Assembly (NCBI GenBank): GCA_964510225.1 | Contig: CAZEAN010000113.1 | Span: forward strand, 1-18,172 | Origin: CAZEAN01 sp964510225 | GTDB lineage: Bacteria; Planctomycetota; Planctomycetia; Isosphaerales; Isosphaeraceae | DNA length: 18,172 nucleotides | Reading direction: 5' to 3' | Shown: positions 8,245 through 14,197 of the stretch, in pieces | Layout: each line of letters opens with the position of its first letter | Numbering within the stretch: the stretch's first letter is position 1 | Notes under the pieces: model-generated | Seen by the model: the letters and a program-made list of their open reading frames with translations, nothing else | Told to the model about the DNA's origin: nothing | Databases searched by the model: none | Translations under genes and position numbers: made by a program

Positions 8245-9027
8245 ATGACTGACCAACCTCTGCCACCGGACAATCCGGACCGGCGACTCGGCCCGATCGC
8301 ACCTCAAGAAACAACCGAGGGGCTGTCCGTCTCGGTCCTTGATGAAGACGAAGTTGATCGTCAACTCGCAGCGATTGAAATGATCGGTGAAGAATCGTCG
8401 ATCGGCTTCCCGACTCGGCGACCCGAACCACTCTCGCCTGAAGTCCGTTACCTGCACATATCGCGGACCATCAACCAGTTAGTGAGCGACCGCAATCGTG
8501 GGGTCGGGATTTTGCTCTTCGTTTCCTCGCTCCTCATCGGTGCGTCCACTGCACTTTTAAACGCCTCTGAACAGGTGAATACAATCATTCCGTTGCCTCT
8601 CCTCCAGCGCTGGTGCTTTCCAGTAACCTTCGGGGCTCTGATGATGCTCTCGATCTTCGCGAGCCTGATCTTGATTCGAACTCGCGTTGGTCTCATTTAC
8701 GAAGTCGCCAAGATGAATGTGCTCTTGGGCTTGCCGGCTGGTCGCGTCAAACGTGTGAACGCATTCTCGATCTTCTTCTTGATGCATCTTTTAGTCACCA
8801 CGCTTGGCGGCGCTTCGACGGGATTAGTGGTTGGGATGCTCCTCTCCCTTGTTCTTGCCCCACCGTCAGCAACTCTCGGCGGCATCAGTAGTGGACTTGT
8901 TTTTCTGGGCTTCTTCCAAACCCTCTACGTCGTCATGATCCTAAAGCAGACCCCCGACATTCAACTTCAGAACGCCAGTCGACAGAACGAACCCAACACC
9001 TCGACTACTTCTTCTACGAGTAAATGA
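8245..9027 (+). CDS. Membrane protein of unknown function
   Basis: 260 residues; I do not recognise the family. Residues 1-80 are hydrophilic and acidic, with Pro-rich stretches and a DEDEVDRQ segment. Hydrophobic spans follow at about 87-105, 123-145, 173-203 (long enough to be two helices) and 211-234. The last 25 residues are Ser/Thr/Asn-rich and polar. A short basic stretch (GRVKRVN, 166-172) lies between spans two and three. GAGAG lies 9 nt before the ATG. The stop is followed after one base by the ATG of the LOG gene, so the two are almost certainly one transcript. A role linked to the neighbour is possible but unproven. The length and intact frame make it a real gene. Confidence 0.75.
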   Translation: MTDQPLPPDNPDRRLGPIAPQETTEGLSVSVLDEDEVDRQLAAIEMIGEESSIGFPTRRPEPLSPEVRYLHISRTINQLVSDRNRGVGILLFVSSLLIGASTALLNASEQVNTIIPLPLLQRWCFPVTFGALMMLSIFASLILIRTRVGLIYEVAKMNVLLGLPAGRVKRVNAFSIFFLMHLLVTTLGGASTGLVVGMLLSLVLAPPSATLGGISSGLVFLGFFQTLYVVMILKQTPDIQLQNASRQNEPNTSTTSSTSK

Positions 9028-9028
9028 G

Positions 9029-9619
9029 ATGGCTGCACGTATTAACCTTTGCGTCTTTTGTGGATCGTCGATTGGTGCCGATCCAGAATTCCGAGTCGCC
9101 GCACGAATAGTGGGACAGACAATCGCCGAAGCCGGATTTGGTTTGGTCTATGGTGGTGGTCAAGTCGGACTCATGGGTGTTGTTGCTGACGCAGTTCTCG
9201 AACATGGTGGCTCAGTGATCGGAGTGATACCCGAGACACTCTCTGCCAAAGAAATTGCTCATCAAGAACTGACAGAACTCCACATCGTCAATGGAATGCA
9301 CGAACGGAAGGCATTGATGGCGAGTCGCGCCAATGGCTTCCTTACTCTCCCAGGCGGAATCGGGACCTTCGAGGAATTCTTCGAGATCCTGACCTGGTCT
9401 GCCCTCGGGATCCACGAGAAACCAATGGCGGTTCTCAACACCCGAGGCTATTTCAACCCAATGATCGCCCTGCTCGAACACGGCGTGAGCGCGGGGCTTG
9501 TTCGTCCCCGGAACCTGGAGAGCCTTCTGATCAGTGACGATCCCTCCGGGATTGTCACTGACCTTTTCCTGAAGGAAGTAGGGATTCGACCCGATCAGGA
9601 GTTGCCATCTCGTCCATGA
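9029..9619 (+). CDS. LOG-family protein (nucleoside 5'-monophosphate phosphoribohydrolase)
   Basis: 196 residues, standard for the LOG (Lonely Guy) family, which splits cytokinin ribotides or other nucleoside monophosphates into base and ribose 5-phosphate. The N-terminal CVFCGSS (8-14), the YGGGQVGLMG loop (41-50), MHERKA (90-95) and the signature PGGIGTFEE (108-116) are all present, so the nucleotide site looks complete. It is cytoplasmic. It starts one base after the stop of the membrane protein, with only a weak GAG before the ATG, which suggests coupling. In bacteria most LOG proteins are general nucleotide-cleaving enzymes, and true cytokinin synthesis cannot be claimed here. Confidence 0.92.
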   Translation: MAARINLCVFCGSSIGADPEFRVAARIVGQTIAEAGFGLVYGGGQVGLMGVVADAVLEHGGSVIGVIPETLSAKEIAHQELTELHIVNGMHERKALMASRANGFLTLPGGIGTFEEFFEILTWSALGIHEKPMAVLNTRGYFNPMIALLEHGVSAGLVRPRNLESLLISDDPSGIVTDLFLKEVGIRPDQELPSRP

Positions 9620-9651
9620 ATCCCGAGTGGCCGTTGGATTACCACCACCCG

Positions 9652-9672
9652 GGAATGAGCTTCCGACATTCC
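9652..9672. terminator. Weak hairpin between convergent genes
   Basis: GGAATG (9652-9657) can pair with CATTCC (9667-9672) around a 9-nt loop in the 63-nt spacer between the LOG gene and the Gfo/Idh/MocA gene. There is no T-tract, so the termination role is a guess from position. Confidence 0.25.
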
Positions 9673-9682
9673 GAGAACAGAA

Positions 9683-11071
9683 TCAGCCAGGCATAACTTC
9701 CCAGCCTCGGCGGTACTCGGTCTGAATCAAGTCGTTGGCCTCGGGATAGTTCGTGATCTTGAGATTGGGTCCATCCCACTCGATCGGTCGGCCGGTCTTG
9801 ATCGCAACGTTTCCGAGGAGAAATGCCTCGGTAAGTGGACCAGCGGCGTCGAAATTCGAGTAAGCGATCGTCGGCTTCCCGGCTTTAATCGCGTCGACCC
9901 ACTCATCCTTCATCCCTTGGTCACCTCGGTTGTTCCGAGGAAGTCGCTCAGGAGTCGTGAGGTTCACACCTTGGCCAAGGTTCTCTGGATGCAACCGGAA
10001 CTTGGCACCGTAGTCGTTCGGGGAATACAGGATTCCCCGGTCACCAACCAGAATCGAGCCGCTACCTGGAAGCTCCTCACCCGGAGCGAGGATCTTGGCC
10101 TGAAGGGATTCCGGAGGAAGGACAAGGTTCCCGTCTCTCTTCCCTTCGTACCACGTCAAGGTCGCGGCGGGCATCTCGTCACGGGCGGGGAACTGCATCA
10201 GGACCCGAGCCCAACCGGGGTAGGTTTCGTCGTTAACAGTGTCACTTTCAGCCGAGACGGCGGTCGGGTACATCAACTTCAAGGCGCGGAATGCCATATT
10301 CGCGGTGTGGCAGGCCATGTCACCAATAGCGCCGGTCCCGTAATCCCACCAGCCTCGCCAGTTGAACGGATGGTAGACTTCCTTCACGTACGGTCGGAGA
10401 GGTGCACCGCCAAGAAACTGATCCCAGTGGATCGATTCCGGCCATGGGTCTGCCTTGCTCGGTCGGTCCGTAATTTCCGGTGCTTGTGGCCAGACCGGTC
10501 GATTTGTCCAAACGTGGACTTCGCGGACGGGGCCGATAATTCCACCCTGAATCAACTCGACTGCGCGACGGAGGCCGTCTTCCGCCGATCCTTGGTTGCC
10601 CATCTGAGTGCAGACGCCGTACTTCCGTGCAGCCTCGGTAAGGACCCGAGCCTCGAAGACCGAATGAGTCAACGGCTTTTGACAGTAAACATGCTTTTTC
10701 GCTTTGATTGCCATCAACGACGCCAGTGCATGCGTATGATCGGGCGTGCTGACGGTCACTGCGTCGATACGATCACCCATAGTGTCGATGAGGTCGCGGA
10801 AGTCGTAAAAGACCTTCGCGCTCGGCCACTTCTCGATCTTCGGATCAAGCCTGCCTTGATCAATGTCGCAGATCGCAACAACGTCGCCGAGATTACCGGC
10901 CTGGTCAATGTCGCTGCTCCCCTTGCCACCCACACCGATTCCGGCAAAGGCCAAGGATTGGTTCGGCATCCGGCTTACGCGTCGAGCCGAGGCAGCCGAG
11001 GCCGTAAAAAAATACCCAAGGCTCATCGCCCCGGTTCCAAGGAAAGATCGGCGATCAAAATTCTTGTTCAT
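9683..11071 (-). CDS. Tat-exported Gfo/Idh/MocA family oxidoreductase
   Basis: 462 residues. A twin-arginine signal (NFDRRSFLG, 4-12, cleavage likely after SAASA at 25-29) suggests the protein is exported folded with its cofactor. The Rossmann fold has GIGVGGKG (44-51) and CDIDQ (68-72). STPDHTHA (108-115) and YCQKPLTHS (129-137, K132 being the usual EKP lysine) follow. The C-terminal domain contains the WRGWWDYGTGAIGDMACH block (238-255) seen in secreted planctomycete members. Family enzymes oxidise or epimerise sugars with NAD(P); the substrate here is unknown. The ATG at 11071 was chosen over longer frames because it opens the Tat signal and has GAGGAG (11087-11082) 10 nt upstream. It is divergent from the ArsR-SdpI operon. 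Confidence 0.9.
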   Translation of the reverse strand: MNKNFDRRSFLGTGAMSLGYFFTASAASARRVSRMPNQSLAFAGIGVGGKGSSDIDQAGNLGDVVAICDIDQGRLDPKIEKWPSAKVFYDFRDLIDTMGDRIDAVTVSTPDHTHALASLMAIKAKKHVYCQKPLTHSVFEARVLTEAARKYGVCTQMGNQGSAEDGLRRAVELIQGGIIGPVREVHVWTNRPVWPQAPEITDRPSKADPWPESIHWDQFLGGAPLRPYVKEVYHPFNWRGWWDYGTGAIGDMACHTANMAFRALKLMYPTAVSAESDTVNDETYPGWARVLMQFPARDEMPAATLTWYEGKRDGNLVLPPESLQAKILAPGEELPGSGSILVGDRGILYSPNDYGAKFRLHPENLGQGVNLTTPERLPRNNRGDQGMKDEWVDAIKAGKPTIAYSNFDAAGPLTEAFLLGNVAIKTGRPIEWDGPNLKITNYPEANDLIQTEYRRGWEVMPG

Positions 11072-11117
11072 CTGAGTGTTGCTCCTCATGAATGTTCTGC
11101 GAAGAGGGACATCTTGG

Positions 11118-11146
11118 AGGATAGTTCGACGCCGTACGACGAACAA
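11118..11146 (-). promoter_or_regulatory. Possible sigma70-type promoter of the Gfo/Idh/MocA gene
   Basis: On the minus strand TTGTTC (11146-11141) is followed after exactly 17 nt by TATCCT (11123-11118). Transcription would begin near 11111, leaving about 40 nt of leader before the ATG at 11071. Matches to consensus are partial (3 of 6 and 4 of 6). Confidence 0.35.
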
Positions 11147-11167
11147 CCGCCCACTCCCAAACGGCCC

Positions 11168-11198
11168 TTGCTTCTTTTTCGATGTGCATCGAAATAAT
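11168..11198 (+). promoter_or_regulatory. Promoter with embedded palindromic operator before the ArsR-type gene
   Basis: A palindrome TTTCGATG-TG-CATCGAAA (11177-11194) has perfect 8-bp arms. It overlaps AATAAT (11193-11198, one mismatch from TATAAT), and TTGCTT (11168-11173) stands 19 nt upstream as a weak -35. A repressor bound here would cover the promoter spacer. ArsR-family proteins bind such dyads, so autoregulation by the adjacent gene is the natural reading. The predicted start near 11205 makes the ATG at 11242 the first usable start. Confidence 0.5.
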
Positions 11199-11223
11199 GA
11201 AGGGGTGTCCCCGAAGAACGGAT

Positions 11224-11230
11224 AGGGAGG
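11224..11230 (+). promoter_or_regulatory. Shine-Dalgarno AGGGAGG of the ArsR-type gene
   Basis: AGGGAGG lies 11 nt before the ATG at 11242. It supports this start over the in-frame ATGs at 11182 and 11197, which fall inside the predicted operator and promoter. Confidence 0.55.
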
Positions 11231-11241
11231 ACTCAAGCGCG

Positions 11242-11547
11242 ATGGGGATCGATCAGGTATTCAAAGCACTCTCTGATCCAACGCGACGGGAAATCCTCCG
11301 TCAATTGGCAAAGGGAGAGCAGTCGGCAGGGATGCTTGCCGATCGCTTTAGTTCAAGTAAGCCGACGATCTCGCATCATTTTAATGTTTTGAAAGACACC
11401 GGTTTGATCCGCTCGCGACGGCAGGGGCAGCAGATTTACTACGCGCTGGACACAACTGTCGCGGAGGACCTCCTGACCTGGCTCTGGGATCTCTTCGGTA
11501 TCGAGGGCAAAGGGAACGTCCAGCAAGAGGAGGAGGAATCGAAATGA
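11242..11547 (+). CDS. ArsR/SdpR-type winged-helix repressor
   Basis: 101 residues, typical of small ArsR-family repressors. It opens with FKALSDPTRREILRQL (7-22), the family hallmark. The recognition region is SSSKPTISHHFNVLKDTGLI (37-56), and the wing is RSRRQGQQIYYAL (57-69). There are no cysteines, so metal sensing by the classical ArsR thiol site is ruled out. The C-terminus is acidic (QQEEEES). It overlaps the following SdpI-type gene by 4 nt (ATGA), the sdpR-sdpI arrangement known from Bacillus, where SdpI sequesters SdpR at the membrane. A palindrome in its promoter suggests autoregulation. The family call is firm; calling it a functional SdpR is inference from the neighbour. Confidence 0.9.
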   Translation: MGIDQVFKALSDPTRREILRQLAKGEQSAGMLADRFSSSKPTISHHFNVLKDTGLIRSRRQGQQIYYALDTTVAEDLLTWLWDLFGIEGKGNVQQEEEESK

Positions 11548-12191
11548 CACGCTACGCCTGGATCATTGCGGGGAGCCTCGCTGCAGCGACTTGGCTTGGT
11601 TCACTGATCGTGTACCCGAACCTGCCAGACCAAATTCCGACCCATTGGAATATCGAAGGAGAACCTGACAAGTATGGCCAGAAGGAATGGGCTGCGTTTC
11701 TCACACCGATGATCATGACCGGGATGCTCGGGCTCTTCGGGGTCCTACCCTGGCTCTCTCCAAAGCAGTTTGAAATCGGAACGTTTCAGCCGACCTATCG
11801 CTACTTAATCGTTCTGATCTCTGCGCTCTTTGCGTACATTCATGGTTTAATTCTCTTCGCAACAATCGGTGGTTCGATCGATGTGAGCCGAGCGTTGATT
11901 GGAGGGATCTGCTTGATGACTGCCCTCATGGGGAACGTATTAGGCAAGGTCCGGAAGAACTTCTACGTGGGGATCCGGACCCCTTGGACTCTCGCAAGCG
12001 ATCGCGTCTGGGCTGACACCCATCGACTCGGGGCTTGGTGTTTCGTTGGAGGAGGGATCCTGGGATTGATCCTTGCAATTGCGGGTTGGCCGGGATGGGC
12101 GATGGCACCGATCATCGCTGCGGCAATCGTCCCGATCATTTACTCGCTGATCCGTTACAAGGAACTGGAAAATAAGGGCGGGCTCGAATAG
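11544..12191 (+). CDS. SdpI-family membrane protein (DUF1648 + SdpI)
   Basis: 215 residues, close to the size of Bacillus SdpI. The DUF1648 part contains YPNLPDQIPTHWNIEGEPDK (24-43), with its characteristic P-x-H-W. The SdpI signature is GKVRKNFYVGIRTPWTL (134-150) followed by DRVWADTHR. About six transmembrane helices are apparent (near 6-23, 52-70, 87-107, 115-133, 163-182 and 184-202), so it is an inner-membrane protein. In Bacillus SdpI gives immunity to the SdpC toxin and relays its presence to SdpR. No SdpA/B/C homologue is visible here, so it may respond to foreign toxins or to another envelope signal. It is translationally coupled to the ArsR-type gene by the ATGA overlap. Confidence 0.9.
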   Translation: MTRYAWIIAGSLAAATWLGSLIVYPNLPDQIPTHWNIEGEPDKYGQKEWAAFLTPMIMTGMLGLFGVLPWLSPKQFEIGTFQPTYRYLIVLISALFAYIHGLILFATIGGSIDVSRALIGGICLMTALMGNVLGKVRKNFYVGIRTPWTLASDRVWADTHRLGAWCFVGGGILGLILAIAGWPGWAMAPIIAAAIVPIIYSLIRYKELENKGGLE

Positions 12192-12258
12192 AAGTGATGG
12201 GGTGATGGTCCCGTTTCACAGCAATCTCTTCACCAACGGAATCCTGAACGACAACACC

Positions 12259-12978
12259 ATGACTCGACTTCAAATAAGCCTTAAGGCGCTCGCGGCTACT
12301 GTACTCGTTGCATCACTCTCCTCTGCCCAGGAACCAATCCCAGGCGCAACGCCAGAACTCAACCAGAATTTCAAGGATCCTGATGTCCAGCAGTTTGTAG
12401 ATCGTTTCGAAAGTGAATCACGAGAGGTTTCGGTGCACCGCGATGCGATCGTAGAACTCCTGGAGCTAAGACCAGGGATGGACGTCGCCGATGTTGGAGC
12501 GGGGACAGGGCTCTTTACCCTACCAATCGCCCATGCTGTCGGACCCGAGGGGGCCGTCTATGCCGTCGATATCGCGCCGAACTTTCTCCAGTTCATCGCA
12601 GAGCGATCGTCCCAAGCGGAACTCAGGAATGTCTGTACCGTCCTCTGTACACAAAACTCGGCTCAGTTGCCACCGAAATCAGTTGATCTTGTTTTCATTT
12701 GTGACACCTACCACCACTTCGAGGATCCTGCCGCGTCACTTCGTTCGATCCGAGACGCCTTACGCCCTGGGGGCAAATTGGTGGTCATCGACTTTGATCG
12801 GGTCGTCGGCAAGAGTTCTGAGTTCTTGCTCAACCACGTTCGGGCCGATCGAAAAACCTTCGTTCAGGAAATCAAATCCCAGGGATTTCAGGTGATCGAG
12901 GTCCAACCTTCACCAAGCTTGAATGGTGCTCTCAAGGAAAACTTTGTAGCGGTCTTTGATATCGGAGAAGCCCGATAA
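12259..12978 (+). CDS. Exported class I SAM-methyltransferase-like protein
   Basis: 239 residues. Residues 1-23 form a clear Sec signal (MTRLQISLKALAATVLVASL, then SSA, QE). The mature part has a methyltransferase fold: ADVGAGTGLFTLP (77-89, motif I), VYAVDIAP (100-107, motif II acidic residue), VDLVFICDTYHHFEDP (142-157) and LRPGGKLVVIDF (168-179). All SAM-binding motifs look intact. SAM is normally cytoplasmic, so export of such an enzyme is odd; the fold may have been reused, or the signal may act as an anchor. The ATG at 12259 begins the signal but lacks a strong ribosome site. An in-frame GTG (12202) and ATG (12205) would add 18-19 residues. It lies 67 nt after the SdpI-type gene and is probably in the same operon. 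Confidence 0.8.
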   Translation: MTRLQISLKALAATVLVASLSSAQEPIPGATPELNQNFKDPDVQQFVDRFESESREVSVHRDAIVELLELRPGMDVADVGAGTGLFTLPIAHAVGPEGAVYAVDIAPNFLQFIAERSSQAELRNVCTVLCTQNSAQLPPKSVDLVFICDTYHHFEDPAASLRSIRDALRPGGKLVVIDFDRVVGKSSEFLLNHVRADRKTFVQEIKSQGFQVIEVQPSPSLNGALKENFVAVFDIGEAR

Positions 12979-13019
12979 GTATTGAGTTCATACTGCCGAT
13001 AGAGGACAGAACTTGCTGG

Positions 13020-13046
13020 GCACGTTGTTAGTCTTGGACAACGTGC
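13020..13046. terminator. Hairpin spanning the 3' end of the secreted-protein gene
   Basis: GCACGTTGT (13020-13028) and ACAACGTGC (13038-13046) are perfect 9-bp arms around a 9-nt loop. The right arm encodes the last codons of the minus-strand gene, whose stop is 13030-13028. The convergent methyltransferase gene ends at 12978, so the structure could end both transcripts. No T-run of note follows on either strand. Confidence 0.45.
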
Positions 13047-13876
13047 TCCGGGAAGTCGGCTTCATAGCGTTTCATTAACTCATCAAGACGATTAGGGACA
13101 AGATAGATCTTACCACGGATCGACTTTGATTCACCCGGCTTCAGACCGCCGATCCGGAAGTCGGAGTGGAGACAGACGATGACCCCCTGGAAGAGCTCTT
13201 GATACGGTTCAAATGCGGTTGCGAAAATCATCGACTCATCTGCCGAGAAGCAACCGATCAATCCATTGGAAGGGACCAGTGGGCTAAGTGGCCGAGGGTT
13301 GACATCGTTCCGATCGACATGATTCGGACACCAGACTTGTCCCGGTGTGTAGCGTGCTACCGTTGCCCAGTCACGTGTAGGCATCCGACACAGCGCCCCG
13401 TCGAGAAAGACGAAGCTGTTCTTGAGATAAGAGTCCTGGTCAGCTCCGGTGAACCGATCAACACGGATGCAGGGTTGAGCCCAATGTGCTTCTGACTCAT
13501 TCACTCCCGGATTCCGAGCCAGAATCTGGAAGTCGACTTCGTCGTGGGTCGATCGGATTTCGTGATCCACGACGACACCATCGCTCAAGGTACAACGGAG
13601 TCTGATGAACGTCCGATCAGATGAAGCTTCGAGCAGCTCAGTGGTGTGACCAATGACGGTATGACTTACCCAATCGGCGTCGGTCGATCCAGCCCGACAG
13701 TAGGCTTCAAGATAGTGGACCGTCATCGATCCGCCAGGTAGTTCGTCTCCACGAATCGTGAGGTAGTTTTTCTCCCAATTGATCTTCAACGAAGGCTCTT
13801 CTGCGGGAGTTCTGGCTGGTCCGAGCAACAACGGTAAGTAGACGAATCCAATCAGCCAACATAGTCCGAGCCGCAT
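13028..13876 (-). CDS. Secreted protein of unknown function
   Basis: 282 residues. Residues 1-25 form a Sec signal (MRLGLCWLIGFVYLPLLLGP, cleavage likely after RTPA). The mature part opens with a strand-rich segment, INWEKNYLTIRGDELPGGSM (32-51), then VHYLEAYCRAGSTDADWV (53-70), and looks all-beta. I recall similar short secreted proteins from planctomycetes but know no function. The mature part has six cysteines (60, 95, 136, 163, 183, 209) plus C235, and a notable GQVWCPNHVDRND segment (179-191). Disulphides or a carbohydrate-binding fold are possible but unproven. The start is ATG 13876, with GAGAGGG (13891-13885) 8 nt upstream; the in-frame GTG at 13885 would have no spacing. It is divergent from the cytochrome gene. 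Confidence 0.75.
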   Translation of the reverse strand: MRLGLCWLIGFVYLPLLLGPARTPAEEPSLKINWEKNYLTIRGDELPGGSMTVHYLEAYCRAGSTDADWVSHTVIGHTTELLEASSDRTFIRLRCTLSDGVVVDHEIRSTHDEVDFQILARNPGVNESEAHWAQPCIRVDRFTGADQDSYLKNSFVFLDGALCRMPTRDWATVARYTPGQVWCPNHVDRNDVNPRPLSPLVPSNGLIGCFSADESMIFATAFEPYQELFQGVIVCLHSDFRIGGLKPGESKSIRGKIYLVPNRLDELMKRYEADFPEHVVQD

Positions 13877-14197
13877 GCTGTCCACCCTCTCGATCTGGTA
13901 AGGGAAAATCGAATAAAACTGAGCACAACGCCAATACTCCCTCGTGCCAGGCGACTTCCCCAGGATAAGCTCTGGACGACTGGGATGGGAGCGTCTCGTG
14001 AGCTACTAATCGCGCTCGGTCTACTGTAGCGTTCCCTCTCGGTCGACTCGACTCGCTGTTGAACATTCGCTAAACTTACCGAGGACAATCTTGCACAATT
14101 GGTCGAGACAACTTGTTCCGAGGATTGCATACCGGAACCTTGTTTCGTGAACTGGCGGCAGTTTCTGTACGAGCTAATGAAGCCAGAGGCAACACTC
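13877..14197. other. Divergent intergenic region (321 nt)
   Basis: This spacer separates the secreted-protein gene (minus) and the cytochrome gene (plus). Apart from the two Shine-Dalgarno sites (13891-13885 on minus, 14185-14189 on plus) I see only weak short inverted repeats and no convincing promoter pair, RNA gene or small ORF. The cytochrome frame is open back to 14099 but carries no signal peptide there. Confidence 0.55.
14185..14189 (+). promoter_or_regulatory. Shine-Dalgarno AGAGG deciding the cytochrome-gene start
   Basis: AGAGG lies 8 nt before the ATG at 14198, which opens the export signal. The alternative in-frame starts at 14099 and 14177 have no comparable site. Confidence 0.5.

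Noticed and set aside
9917..11197. A 426-codon open frame on plus, antisense to the Gfo/Idh/MocA gene
   Set aside because: The opposite strand encodes a complete, motif-rich protein. The antisense product is Arg/Val/Ser-rich with no domain, no signal and no ribosome site, as expected for a composition-driven shadow.
11072..11236. N-terminal extension of the Gfo/Idh/MocA protein to 11236
   Set aside because: It would bury the Tat signal 55 residues inside the protein and run through both candidate promoters.
11182..11241. Longer start (ATG 11182 or 11197) for the ArsR-type gene
   Set aside because: These ATGs lie inside the predicted operator and -10. The ATG at 11242 has AGGGAGG upstream and gives the normal ArsR N-terminus.
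11242..11547. Arsenic or metal-sensing ArsR
   Set aside because: The protein has no cysteine, and the neighbour is SdpI-like rather than a metal efflux or reductase gene.
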